DNA from: Dichelobacter nodosus | Lineage (GTDB): Bacteria > Pseudomonadota > Gammaproteobacteria > Beggiatoales > Beggiatoaceae | DNA: 33,810 nt | Direction: 5' to 3' | NCBI GenBank assembly: GCA_020720085.1 | Contig: DYPE01000008.1 | Coordinates: 11,143-44,952, forward strand | Shown here: positions 1 to 9,194 of the stretch, in pieces | Position numbering within the stretch: position 1 is the stretch's first letter | Layout: each line of letters starts with the position of its first letter | Notes under the pieces: generated by a model | Database searches by the model: none | What the model was told of the DNA's origin: nothing | Seen by the model: the letters and a program-made list of their open reading frames with translations, nothing else | Translations under genes and position numbers: made by a program

Positions 1-3000
1 GTTCTGCCAGCGCCACCAGTTGCGTCTGCTGCTCGGCGGGTAATTCAGTAAACTTCCTTCCCAAGGTGTTGACCACATGGATATGGAATTTGTGCATGGC
101 TGGCGAAGCGCCATGATCCGGCAATATGGCCAATACCTCCAGCGCAAATTCATATTGCTGATGGCGCTCCACCAAATGGCGCACCGCCCAGGCCGCGCGC
201 AATGGCTCTTCCTGGATAGCTTCTATTCTACACCAGGCTTGTAATTGTGCTACCGAAGTGCGGAGCTTGCCTACGGCTTGCCGCAGGCGAGGCCAATTTT
301 GGTGAGCACCATCCAGCGTCTTAGTCAGGTAATCCAAACAATCAAATTGGTCTACTTTCACGGTTGGTGGACAAATCATTTCCACCAGGAATACCGTGCC
401 TTCCATGGTGCCCACCAAATGGTGCATTGCGCCGTGTTGGCTGATCTGGCGTGATGCCAGGGCAATGGGATGGTGGTTGGGCAAATGAAACAGGTTGTAC
501 TGCTGGCCTTGGGCGGTGAGCGTCCACACGTGCTCGCCTTCAGAAATCACCGCCAAACGTGGCGGCGCTGACTTTGGCTGGTCTTGCGCGTTGTCTTGGG
601 CTACGCCGCACTCTGGCGTGGATTCCTTGGCCATGGCCTGAATCGCGCGCACCGCGCCTTTTACTAAAAACGACCAGGCCAACGCGCCATCGTTGCGGAA
701 CGCACGTACAATGCCTTCCTGACCACCGCACACCAACAGGCCGTTATTGTGCGCCAGCGCGTATTGGCTGCCAGGCAGGTATTTTACAATGTCCGTGGCC
801 AGCGGCGGCGTGCCGTGTGGTTTGCGCCAGCGCAACAGATAATGTTGGCCAGAAGTCACGCCCCATAGATTTTGCTCGTCATCCCACGCCAGGCCGGTAA
901 TCGTAAACGGCAGACGAAAGTCGGCATGGACAGCAGTAAACTCGCCGCCATCCAAGCTGAGGGCAGGCCCATAGGCGTGCTCAATGACACGCAGACTGTA
1001 CAGTAAAGGCCGTCCTGGCTGCCATTCGCCGCCCGCCACCAGCCAATCGGGCTGAGACGGATGGCGGGCAAGGGCATGAATATCGCCTTGAATCTTGACT
1101 TTGTGCTGCCAACGCACTGCCTGCTCGCCACGGCGGATCAGGCCCAATTTCCCAGCCGCAATCAGCAGGGTGTCATCATCCAAGGCCAGCAGACAATGGG
1201 CGGGCAGGCAATCCCATTGTTCTTTGATACCCGCATTTTCTGCGAATAAGTGTTGCGCCCATTGCGTATCATCGTGCATTGGGCGGACTTTTGCATCGCT
1301 GGGGTCATTGGCATAGCCATGGATGCGGTTTTCATTGCTGTTCACCCATACAAAATGCGGCGTTTTTTTATTGGGTTCTGTGCTCTGGCCCAGTGCGCCC
1401 ACAATGGCCATGGCAGTCACTGGCGCAGCATGGGTTTGCGGCATTAAAGTCACTTCGCGGAACGCGCGCTCATAGCGCAGGCGTTCGCAAGTGGAGGCAA
1501 AGATACCCAAGAGGGATTCCAGTTCATTTTCCTGGCCCGCGTCTGCTGACAAGGTTTCAATCTCATGCGCCAATTTGTGCAACAAGCGTTTGGCATCAGG
1601 CAGTTCGCGCAATAAATCGTCTAAGCCACTCGGCATTGATTCATGCTGTTGCGCCAGTATCGATAACAGTCCTTCCAAATCGCGCACCATCATGCGCGCG
1701 AGGTATGGGCCACACGCAAACTCACGCAACAGCGCGATGATATGTTCTAGTAACGCCTGCGGGCACTCGCTTCCGCCTTCCAGGCACGCCAAGGCACGGC
1801 GCTTTAAGGCATGGCCCAGATAGTTCAAGGCGTGTTCATGCAAACCGCGCAGCATGTGTTCGGAAAACAAATTTTTTGAGTTTTCATCCAAATGATAGGC
1901 CACATAGGCCAGGCCGATTTGTTGGCGGGCGATACTGCGGGTGTTGGCGAGCAGCGCGCGCAGGCCGCTCGGGTCAAAATTTTGGCAATGGGCCAGTTGG
2001 GCGAAAAACTGGCGTTTGGCAGTATCCCAGCGCGGACGCAGATCCGTGCCAGGGATTTGATCAAAAAACAAACGCCCGCAGTACAGGCCACGGGTCTGAA
2101 TACTAACCACCACATCGGCCCATTGTGGCTGGGCATTCACCACTTGAATGCTTTCCACTCGGCCATGAAAAATCACTTTTTCTAGTGGCGTTATCGGTGA
2201 ATCCGATTGCGGTTGGTATTGCCAGATGTACAAGGACTGGTCATTGCTGCCTGCTAAAATCCACGGTAACGCTGTGGCCCGTCCCCATGCGCGCGCCCCA
2301 GGGCGGGGCAACAACGCCAGGCTGTACAATTGCCCATAACCAGGCATGGCTTGCGTGCGGTAGGACTGGATAACCTCATTAAAGTGCGTGTGAGGAATCG
2401 TAAAATACACCAGATAATTTTCCACGCCGCCAGCCACAATCACCTGTTCAGTCACCTGCAACGCAGCCAGCAAGCGGAAGGGGGCCTGGAATTTAACTTC
2501 GCTGCTACGCCAGTGTTCCTGGCCCTTGTGGGTTGTGCGTAAAATCTTGTGCTCTTCGCACCAAAACAACGGCACTTCCCCAGCGCCAAAGCCGCCGATT
2601 TGGCGGTATACCGGGCATTCTTGTACAGTGCTGGCGGATGGCGTATCTGCGCGTTGCGCGCAGGGTGTGGCGCTCAACTGGCAGGCGGGATCATGTTCGC
2701 CGGGGATATAGCGGTAGCCTTGGCGATAATAACGCACACAATCACAATTTTGGTCGCGCAGCGCGGCTAAATCCAATTGAATAAAGTGCCGACCCAGCCG
2801 GGTTTCCACGCGCAGATGATGCCAGCCATCCGCGTCGGTGGATTGCTCAACCTTGAGCAAACGCAGGCGCGGGATTTGAAATTCTGATTGCGCCGCGACC
2901 GGCTGCATGGTGGATTCCCTGGGCAGAATCAAGGGAATGTCTTGGCTTGGCCACGCCAGCGTTCCTGGCAGCACCGGTTTATCTTGTTGTCGTGGGGGTT

Positions 3001-3349
3001 CGGCGTTGCGCCAATGCACGCGGAATAGGCCCTGTTCAGGCTGGTAACGCCACAAAGTCAGGCGGTTTTCCGGGCTGATGGCGAACAGGCACAGCGGCAC
3101 GCCGGGGAAATCACTGCGCAAACGGATCAGCCAACGATCCAAACCATCCTCGCTGGGGTGGCCATGATCTTCCCGCCCGGTGATAGGTTCTGGCCCATCG
3201 TGCAGGGCAAATACGCGGCTTGGCTTGAAAATGAAAGGAAAAGCGCGCTCCAAATCCATCAGCGTGGTATTTTCTGACGGCGGCAGCAAGGGACTGGGGC
3301 GGTCAGACAAGCGATTGAAAGTGAATAAACTATACTTACGGTGTGGCAT
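1..3349 (-). CDS. Large beta-propeller-like protein of unknown function (3' end beyond window)
   Basis: The minus-strand frame starting with ATG at 3349 stays open to base 1, giving 1116 codons without a stop, so the C-terminus lies outside the window. GGAG sits 7 nt before the ATG, and an in-frame TAG ten codons upstream limits the N-terminus. The start is MPHRKYSLFTF; there is no signal peptide or membrane segment, so it is probably cytoplasmic. Residues about 363-380 (ILAGSNDQSLYIWQYQ) look like a WD40 blade, and further WD/PQQ-like strands occur at about 640-1000. A helical, Leu/Glu-rich stretch (about 450-630) separates two propeller-like parts, and the visible end after about 1000 is again helical. 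I recognise no catalytic motif and no named family. GC and codon use match the core genome, not the AT-rich neighbour. By analogy only, giant propeller proteins of this kind occur in MoxR-vWA ternary systems; the partners would lie to the left of the window. Confidence 0.85.
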   Translation of the reverse strand, partial: MPHRKYSLFTFNRLSDRPSPLLPPSENTTLMDLERAFPFIFKPSRVFALHDGPEPITGREDHGHPSEDGLDRWLIRLRSDFPGVPLCLFAISPENRLTLWRYQPEQGLFRVHWRNAEPPRQQDKPVLPGTLAWPSQDIPLILPRESTMQPVAAQSEFQIPRLRLLKVEQSTDADGWHHLRVETRLGRHFIQLDLAALRDQNCDCVRYYRQGYRYIPGEHDPACQLSATPCAQRADTPSASTVQECPVYRQIGGFGAGEVPLFWCEEHKILRTTHKGQEHWRSSEVKFQAPFRLLAALQVTEQVIVAGGVENYLVYFTIPHTHFNEVIQSYRTQAMPGYGQLYSLALLPRPGARAWGRATALPWILAGSNDQSLYIWQYQPQSDSPITPLEKVIFHGRVESIQVVNAQPQWADVVVSIQTRGLYCGRLFFDQIPGTDLRPRWDTAKRQFFAQLAHCQNFDPSGLRALLANTRSIARQQIGLAYVAYHLDENSKNLFSEHMLRGLHEHALNYLGHALKRRALACLEGGSECPQALLEHIIALLREFACGPYLARMMVRDLEGLLSILAQQHESMPSGLDDLLRELPDAKRLLHKLAHEIETLSADAGQENELESLLGIFASTCERLRYERAFREVTLMPQTHAAPVTAMAIVGALGQSTEPNKKTPHFVWVNSNENRIHGYANDPSDAKVRPMHDDTQWAQHLFAENAGIKEQWDCLPAHCLLALDDDTLLIAAGKLGLIRRGEQAVRWQHKVKIQGDIHALARHPSQPDWLVAGGEWQPGRPLLYSLRVIEHAYGPALSLDGGEFTAVHADFRLPFTITGLAWDDEQNLWGVTSGQHYLLRWRKPHGTPPLATDIVKYLPGSQYALAHNNGLLVCGGQEGIVRAFRNDGALAWSFLVKGAVRAIQAMAKESTPECGVAQDNAQDQPKSAPPRLAVISEGEHVWTLTAQGQQYNLFHLPNHHPIALASRQISQHGAMHHLVGTMEGTVFLVEMICPPTVKVDQFDCLDYLTKTLDGAHQNWPRLRQAVGKLRTSVAQLQAWCRIEAIQEEPLRAAWAVRHLVERHQQYEFALEVLAILPDHGASPAMHKFHIHVVNTLGRKFTELPAEQQTQLVALAE

Positions 3350-3502
3350 GGGTGGCTCCAGGCGTTTGTGTTTCTAAGGACTCCGAGTTTATAAAAAATT
3401 GGCAATTATAGGGTGGTTTTGTAAATCAAATGCATTGAGGTTATTTTATAATTAATTGATTTTTTAATAAAAAATAATCCACATCATAATAAAAACCTTT
3501 TT
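3350..3502. other. AT-rich spacer between two minus-strand genes
   Basis: The sequence is almost entirely A/T with several homopolymer runs and marks the switch from moderate-GC to AT-rich DNA. It must contain the promoter of the large propeller-like gene if that gene is not cotranscribed, but no convincing -35/-10 pair or GC-rich terminator hairpin stands out. Confidence 0.5.
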
Positions 3503-5710
3503 TTAATCCATTGCCTGCATATAACCGCACCACATACGATACAGTTCTAATGCCTCACCTTGTTCAAGAACTAGACGAATTTCATTGTTTCCAACTTGCA
3601 AATAACTTGCAGGAATATCTAACCGTAGATAATTCCAAAAATAACCTATTTTTTCAACCTGATGTGCGTTAATGACTTGCTGTTTATTGCTATATAAAGA
3701 AAGCGCCACCGGATAACTAAAATTACTGCGTATCACTACACTCATAATGTGCTGCGTTTTATCAGGTAAAAATAAATTAAAATAAATTTCTCCTCCAGTA
3801 AATAACGTCACGCCGCTATCCTCAATACGCGCAGCATTTTCATCTAAATAAGTATGCGTAGTCATAGGCGCATCCGGCATTACTTTTGACAATGATTGAC
3901 CATCAAACGTCAACAGAGTTTTAAATCCCGTGTAAGGAGGAATCGCCGCTGATACATAGTGAAAATTATAACTCAATATCCATACGGCACACACACCCAT
4001 AAAAATCACAGTAGCAAGCTGGTGGCGTAAGGATGGAGAAATATAATAAATTGCTATTAAAGGGAAAAAAAACCATTGTGCAATTGAAATGATTAAACTG
4101 ACTTCAATAAACTCGGTTATATTCAATGTAACTAAGCTAATACTGGCAATAAAAATCAGCAGTAAAAATAAGTGATGCTGGTTATTTTTATTAGTTGAAT
4201 TTTCAATTAAATAAATTAATACCACAGCATAAATTGCAAAGAAAATTTGATAGTAATATGACATCAATGTTAAGTAATAAATTAATGCAGTACCACCAAA
4301 TAACGTGGCACTTATTAAATTCATATAATTAAAAATAACTAATACCAATAGTATTAATAAAATAACACGAAAAATTTTAGCCACCCAGTTTTTTTCATAC
4401 AATGCTTTGTATATTTTATTTGCATATGCATCAGATTGGTTTTTTTCTATAACCTCGTTTAAATTAACTACATTTTCTTGATGTGTCTGCCAAATATTAT
4501 ATTTTCTATCAACATCTGTATAAGTTGCTAGGCTTTTATAGCCAACATGATTATCTGCCAATAATTCGCTATGCACACTCATGTTTTTTGCGAATTCTTC
4601 AAGATACGAAAATGGAAAAAAACTACTATACAGCACGATACAAATCATTAGTATAATGCAGCCACCTAAGCTAAATTGGAATAGCGGTGTTTTTATAAAA
4701 CCATTTAATTGAAAATTTTTTGAATTACATTTTATAAAATCAATTAAAAGAAATATGCCTGCAATAGCAAAAAATCCAAGTGGAAAAATGCGTTCTAACC
4801 CCGCTAAAGCCAATCCAAATCCTGCCCAGAAATAGCGTTGCTGTATAATAAAAAACATTCCCAGTGCGAAATATAAAAACCAACTATAGCGTAACACACT
4901 ACCCGTTATCCAAATATAGGATTGCCAACCAACAGCGGGATAATAAGCCAAAATTATCCAGTAAGCAGTGAATGCTGCGAAACGCCAAAACCAGGTTTTA
5001 AGTAAAAATAAAAAAATTATTGACATGGCTATGATAATAATATAATCAAAATAAATCAGCTTGGTATATATCTGTGGCAATGGAAATGAGTGTAGAATAG
5101 GTGATGCTTCCAATACCCATAATGGTGAGGGATTAAAGCCATGATCATGTAAAATACGATGCCAAGCCGTTGCACTATTTCCTAGTTGTAGAGAAAAAAA
5201 TTCAATATCTTTAGCAAACATTTGCCAAATATGAGGTGGCATGGCTTGTTGTATTGTTTTTGCATGAGATTGCCAACCAGTTAAATAAGTATTGGTTTTA
5301 TTGCTTAAATCACGCACGCTGATTGTGGGTTCAAGGATTTTTTTATCTACTAATACCTGAGCAGTTGCAGCGTATAAACCTTTATAACCTAAATATGAAA
5401 AATATTTGCCGCCAATTACGTAATGATATAGCTCGTGTGTGTGGTAGGGATTGATTTGAGCAATTTGAAAAAAGCGAGTTGCAGAAAAAACGCCTAAGCT
5501 AACAATTATTAAAATGCTAAAAGTTTTAGTTATTTGCTTAGGAAAATATAAATTTTGAAATAGTATGATAATAAAAATTGCGATAATAATCGATGGTTCA
5601 ATTTGAAAGAATTTATCAATCAGTAAAATATGAAGAATAACTAACAGGAAGACTAAGAAAAGTATAACGAGTATTTTTAACTTTTGTTGTGATAGTATGT
5701 TAATATTCAC
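3503..5710 (-). CDS. Polytopic membrane protein, GT-C glycosyltransferase-like
   Basis: A protein of 735 residues. The start is a GTG at 5710, chosen because GGAGG lies 10 nt upstream (5721-5725). The sequence opens with two hydrophobic helices (about 12-32 and 39-57) and continues with roughly ten more membrane segments. The last about 130 residues form a soluble, beta-rich domain. The first large loop carries NPYHTHELYHYVIGGKYF (residues 88-104), an acidic and His-rich motif of the kind seen in GT-C fold lipid-linked sugar transferases of the PMT/ArnT type, where a loop acid is catalytic. GT-C membership is inferred from topology and this loop; the substrate is unknown. Base composition is strongly AT-rich, unlike the genes on either side. 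It sits directly downstream of a dead transposase, so horizontal acquisition is likely. It could instead be a non-enzymatic membrane protein of the same architecture. Confidence 0.75.
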   Translation of the reverse strand: MNINILSQQKLKILVILFLVFLLVILHILLIDKFFQIEPSIIIAIFIIILFQNLYFPKQITKTFSILIIVSLGVFSATRFFQIAQINPYHTHELYHYVIGGKYFSYLGYKGLYAATAQVLVDKKILEPTISVRDLSNKTNTYLTGWQSHAKTIQQAMPPHIWQMFAKDIEFFSLQLGNSATAWHRILHDHGFNPSPLWVLEASPILHSFPLPQIYTKLIYFDYIIIIAMSIIFLFLLKTWFWRFAAFTAYWIILAYYPAVGWQSYIWITGSVLRYSWFLYFALGMFFIIQQRYFWAGFGLALAGLERIFPLGFFAIAGIFLLIDFIKCNSKNFQLNGFIKTPLFQFSLGGCIILMICIVLYSSFFPFSYLEEFAKNMSVHSELLADNHVGYKSLATYTDVDRKYNIWQTHQENVVNLNEVIEKNQSDAYANKIYKALYEKNWVAKIFRVILLILLVLVIFNYMNLISATLFGGTALIYYLTLMSYYYQIFFAIYAVVLIYLIENSTNKNNQHHLFLLLIFIASISLVTLNITEFIEVSLIISIAQWFFFPLIAIYYISPSLRHQLATVIFMGVCAVWILSYNFHYVSAAIPPYTGFKTLLTFDGQSLSKVMPDAPMTTHTYLDENAARIEDSGVTLFTGGEIYFNLFLPDKTQHIMSVVIRSNFSYPVALSLYSNKQQVINAHQVEKIGYFWNYLRLDIPASYLQVGNNEIRLVLEQGEALELYRMWCGYMQAMD

Positions 5711-5720
5711 GATGGTTATC

Positions 5721-5725
5721 CTCCA
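5721..5725 (-). promoter_or_regulatory. Ribosome binding site deciding a GTG start
   Basis: CCTCC on the plus strand is GGAGG on the coding strand, 10 nt before the GTG at 5710. No ATG is equally well placed, so this site supports the GTG start of the membrane protein. Confidence 0.6.
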
Positions 5726-5734
5726 GTAAGAATT

Positions 5735-5958
5735 TATGCGGTTGCATGTTTCATAATTAATCGAGATGATGCAATATACACCATTGTTTAACTTGATTGA
5801 ATTATTTTTTAATATTCTCTTGCCAATCTTCTATTTCTTGTTAACCAAGAAAATGTTCTTTCTACAACCCATCGTTTCCTAATAGGCTTAAATCCATTTT
5901 CAGAATTACCTCTAGCATTATTTTTAATTTCTATAGCGCACCCATATTGTTCGTTTGC
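5735..5958 (-). pseudogene. 3' remnant of an IS5-type DDE transposase
   Basis: The minus strand encodes GFKPIRKRWVVERTFSWL followed by TRNRRLAREY, the characteristic C-terminal signature of IS5/IS1031-group transposases, including the catalytic Glu of the DDE triad in WVVERTF. After REY come two in-frame TAA codons. Reading through them continues the family pattern (TMVYIASSRLIM), ending at a TAA at 5735-5737, so the gene is broken by nonsense mutations. The catalytic core upstream (the DD part) is missing: homology stops where the 88-bp inverted-repeat element begins at 5959. Only about 75 of the roughly 250 or more residues usual for the family remain, so this copy cannot transpose. Confidence 0.8.
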
Positions 5959-6046
5959 GGGCACCTCAACCCCTCCCCGATCACAAAAAAAATGCGGGTT
6001 TCCAAGCCAAAAATTAGCCCGCAAAGGGGGGTTTTAGAGGTGTCCC
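5959..6046. mobile_element. MITE-like element or isolated IS end pair
   Basis: GGGCACCTCAACCCCTCCCC at 5959-5978 and the complement of the right end (GGGACACCTCTAAAACCCCC, read inwards from 6046) are near-matching terminal inverted repeats about 20 bp long. A second inverted pair, GCGGG (5994-5998) and CCCGC (6018-6022), lies inside, so the whole 88 bp can fold into one long hairpin. There is no coding capacity apart from a chance open frame running into the transposase remnant. Its position exactly at the break of the transposase gene suggests insertion into it, or derivation from its ends. No clear target-site duplication can be assigned. Confidence 0.55.
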
Positions 6047-6074
6047 ATTGTTTTTAAATGGAAAATAGGATTCG

Positions 6075-7328
6075 TTAATCAAGTTGTTGCGCTGGACTCA
6101 GCGCGGACACGGTGATGGGCGCTAGGCTTGTTACTGGCCCATGCGTTGCGCCAGGGGCATGTATGGGGAAAAAAATTGTAAAACGGCTGCCTTGGCCAGG
6201 TGCGCTGCACACCATAATTTTGCCGCCATGCAGGCCTGTGAGTTTACGCACCAGCGCCAGGCCCAGGCCTGTACCAGCGTATTGGCGGCTAAGTCCACTG
6301 TCCAATTGCGTAAATGGATTGAATAAATGCAGAATATTTTCGCTGGCAATGCCAATGCCTGTGTCGCGCACGCTGAAACACGCCCAATTGTTTTGTTCTG
6401 CAAGGTACGCTTCCAGGCTAATTTCGCCTTGTTCGGGGGTGAATTTTACTGCGTTGCTCAATAAATTGACCAAGATTTGTTTCGATCTACGCTCATCTAT
6501 TTGAATAGTATTTAAGTTTTCGGCCACAGCCACAGACAGTGTAAGTTTTTTCTTGCGTGCGGCTTCGCGCACCATACGCAGGCTGCTTTCGCACAGTTGG
6601 CGCACCTCTACAGGCTCTATCAATAGATCAAAACGATCCGCCTCGATCTTGGCTAAGTCCAAAATATCATTGATTAAATAAAATAAATGGCGGCTGCTTT
6701 CATCAATGCAATGCATGTAATGCAATTGTTTGTCGTTCAGCGGGCCGTAATCCTGTTCCAACAGAGTTTCGGTCAGACCCAAAATGGAAGTGAGCGGCGT
6801 GCGCAATTCGTGGCTCATGTTGGCTAAAAATTCGTCCTTGGCTTTGGCTGCACGCGCCAATTCGCGGTTGCTGGCTTCCAATTCGTTGGTGCGATCTGCA
6901 ATACGTTGCGCCAGCAGGTCTTTTTCTTCGCGCAACAGGCATAGCGTGGCGCGCTTTTCTAGCGCGCGCTGCACGGTCAGCGCCAATTGACTTGGCTCGC
7001 AGGGTTTGGTGAGGTAGCTGTACGCGCCTAGGTTAATTGCTTGAATGGCTGTGTCTTTGGTGGCAAATCCGGTGAGAATGATGCATTCGACTTCCGGGTC
7101 TTTGGCTTTGACTGCCTGCATCAGTTGCAACCCATTGTGCGCCGCATTTTCCTCGCCAGCCAACCATAAATCCATCAGCACCACGTCCGGTGCGTGGCTG
7201 TCCAGCAATGCCAATGCTTCCGCTTCCGACCCGGCTTGCAGGCATTCGTAGCCATGTTGGCTCAGTGTCGCGCTTAGCAACCGCAACAGCGCGGGATCAT
7301 CATCCACGATCAAAATGGGCTGCGCCAT
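6075..7328 (-). CDS. Soluble response regulator-histidine kinase (REC-HisKA-HATPase)
   Basis: A protein of 417 residues starting at ATG 7328; a longer GTG start at 7343 is open, but AAGGA lies 7 nt before the ATG. A receiver domain (about 3-120) has acidic residues DDD at 9-11, phospho-acceptor Asp53 (VVLMDLW) and Lys in YLTKP. A coiled coil (about 120-165) leads into a HisKA domain with His173 in ANMSHELRTPL, then a HATPase domain with its N box (NLLSNAVKF), DTGIGI and GTGLGL boxes. All catalytic residues are present and there is no membrane segment. It should be a cytoplasmic kinase whose activity is set by phosphorylation of its own receiver, a relay intermediate rather than a direct sensor. 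It lies 37 nt downstream of recJ on the same strand, probably in the same transcript. No DNA-binding output is present. Confidence 0.9.
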   Translation of the reverse strand: MAQPILIVDDDPALLRLLSATLSQHGYECLQAGSEAEALALLDSHAPDVVLMDLWLAGEENAAHNGLQLMQAVKAKDPEVECIILTGFATKDTAIQAINLGAYSYLTKPCEPSQLALTVQRALEKRATLCLLREEKDLLAQRIADRTNELEASNRELARAAKAKDEFLANMSHELRTPLTSILGLTETLLEQDYGPLNDKQLHYMHCIDESSRHLFYLINDILDLAKIEADRFDLLIEPVEVRQLCESSLRMVREAARKKKLTLSVAVAENLNTIQIDERRSKQILVNLLSNAVKFTPEQGEISLEAYLAEQNNWACFSVRDTGIGIASENILHLFNPFTQLDSGLSRQYAGTGLGLALVRKLTGLHGGKIMVCSAPGQGSRFTIFFPIHAPGATHGPVTSLAPITVSALSPAQQLD

Positions 7329-7365
7329 GTTCGGTTCCTTCACTTTTTATTTCGTAAATCGGCAT

Positions 7366-9138
7366 TCAAGCCGTGGTGTGATTCTCCACAGGCTCTACAT
7401 GCTGAACCACCAATTGCAACGATTCATCGCCGCGAAATCGGTTGATATCTAAACGATACGCCAAGCGCGCCCGTTGTCCAGGCCGCGCCCAAGCGGCAAT
7501 CTCTGGCGCGTTAAAAACGATGGCTACCAGATTGGTTGAGCTATTTTCGGGGTGGATGTGTAATTTTACATGTTTTTCTTTTAACAACTTATGATCTTTC
7601 ACGATAAATATGCCATCAAACACTGGCTCGGGAAAGCCTTGTCCCCAAGGCGTGGCCAGGCGTAAAAATTGGGCATATTCTACGGTAAAGTCGCTAAGTG
7701 GCAGTTCGCCGTCGCTGTCGATAATGCCTTGCGGTGTGGTGCCGTTGAAGTGGCGGCGCACGGTTTCATCAAACGCTTGCTGGAAACGCGCCAGCCCAGC
7801 ACGGTGCAAGGTCAGTCCCGCTGCCATGGCATGGCCACCGAAACGCAGCAGCAAGCCAGGCGCGTGGGCGTCAATGTCGGCCAGCACGTCGCGGATGTGA
7901 ATGGCTGGCACCGAACGGCATGAACCTTTCAGATGTGTGGGGTTTTCCTGCGCCACAGTCAGCACTGCCACCGGGCGGTGGTAGGTTTCCTTGACTTTGG
8001 ATGCCAAGAGGCCGATTACTCCTTCATGCCAGTTTTCATCATATAAACAAAGCCCTAATGGGAATGCGCCGTCTTGTTGCTCCAAATGCATGGCTGCCAA
8101 CGCATGGTCGGCTTCCTCGCGCATCATTTCCTCCACCCCACGTCGCTCTTGGTTGATCACGTCCAGATTGGCAGCCATTTGCAGTGCGGTGTCGAAGTTA
8201 TCGGTGAGCAGGCATTCGATGCCGTAACTCATGTTTTCCATACGCCCAGCCGCGTTGATGCGCGGGCCAAGATAAAACCCCAAATCATTGGCCGCCAGCG
8301 TGGCCTGATGTCGCCCGCTGATTTGCAGCAGCGCTTGAATGCCCGCGCAACATTGGCCTTGGCGGATGCGGCGCAGGCCCTGTTCCACCAACATGCGATT
8401 CAAATAGTCCAGTTTAACCACATCCGCCACCGTGCCCAAAGCCACCAAATCCAGTAATTGTGCTAAATTCGGCTCAGATACGACGCGGGCGCGAAACCAT
8501 CCCGCGTCGCGCAGGCGCGCACGCAGGGCGGAAAGTACGTAAAACATCACCCCAACCCCAGCCATGTGTTTGAACGGAAATGGGTCTCCCGGCTGGTTGG
8601 GGTTGACAATGGCATCCGCGCTGGGCAATTGTTCCCCTGCCAAATGATGATCTGTAATCACCACGCGCATCCCCAGTTGTTTGGCTGTGGCTACGCCCGC
8701 CACACTGGCAATGCCATTGTCTACGGTAATCAATACATCCGGCGCACGCGCAGCAGCCAATTCCGCCAATGCGGGCGTGAGGCCGTAACCATGTTTGAAG
8801 CGATCCGGCACCAAATACTCCACAGCGCGCGCGCCCAACAGGCGCAAGCCGCGCACCGCCACTGCACAGCCAGTGGCACCGTCTGCATCAAAATCCGCGA
8901 TGACCAACAGCCGCTGATCGGAGATGATGGCTTGTGCCAATAAATCCACCGCACAATCCATCCCCAGCAATTCTTGGAACGCAGGGAGGTTACGCAACGA
9001 ATAATCGAGTTCATGCACGGTGCGCACGCCACGGGCAGCGAGCAGGCGCTGTAATGAGCGTGGCAGGCTACAGTCTGGCCAATCAAAGTCGGATGGAGTT
9101 TCGCGGCGGCGGATAATCGTATGGGAGGATGAGAGCAT
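7366..9138 (-). CDS. recJ: Single-stranded-DNA-specific 5'-3' exonuclease RecJ
   Basis: A protein of 590 residues, close to the usual RecJ length. The DHH-superfamily metal motifs are intact: ADFDADG at 81-87 and ITDHH at 161-165, with VDNG at 139-142. GGHAMAAGL in the C-terminal part is the DHHA1 signature, followed by the OB-like domain. RecJ degrades ssDNA 5' to 3' with Mn2+/Mg2+ and acts in RecF-pathway recombination, mismatch repair and stalled-fork processing in the cytoplasm. It is placed between two histidine-kinase genes on the same strand (56 nt after the upstream one, 37 nt before the next), an uncommon context implying cotranscription with signalling genes. The ATG at 9138 has only a weak ribosome site. 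Confidence 0.95.
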   Translation of the reverse strand: MLSSSHTIIRRRETPSDFDWPDCSLPRSLQRLLAARGVRTVHELDYSLRNLPAFQELLGMDCAVDLLAQAIISDQRLLVIADFDADGATGCAVAVRGLRLLGARAVEYLVPDRFKHGYGLTPALAELAAARAPDVLITVDNGIASVAGVATAKQLGMRVVITDHHLAGEQLPSADAIVNPNQPGDPFPFKHMAGVGVMFYVLSALRARLRDAGWFRARVVSEPNLAQLLDLVALGTVADVVKLDYLNRMLVEQGLRRIRQGQCCAGIQALLQISGRHQATLAANDLGFYLGPRINAAGRMENMSYGIECLLTDNFDTALQMAANLDVINQERRGVEEMMREEADHALAAMHLEQQDGAFPLGLCLYDENWHEGVIGLLASKVKETYHRPVAVLTVAQENPTHLKGSCRSVPAIHIRDVLADIDAHAPGLLLRFGGHAMAAGLTLHRAGLARFQQAFDETVRRHFNGTTPQGIIDSDGELPLSDFTVEYAQFLRLATPWGQGFPEPVFDGIFIVKDHKLLKEKHVKLHIHPENSSTNLVAIVFNAPEIAAWARPGQRARLAYRLDINRFRGDESLQLVVQHVEPVENHTTA

Positions 9139-9194
9139 AGGTGCAATTCACGGCAACGCGCAAGCGCTGACCCAATTTTATGAGGAGGGCGAGT

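Noticed and set aside
1061-2784. Several plus-strand frames of 60-150 codons inside the first gene
   Set aside because: The minus strand has one uninterrupted 1116-codon frame with WD-like repeats here; the others are its shadows.
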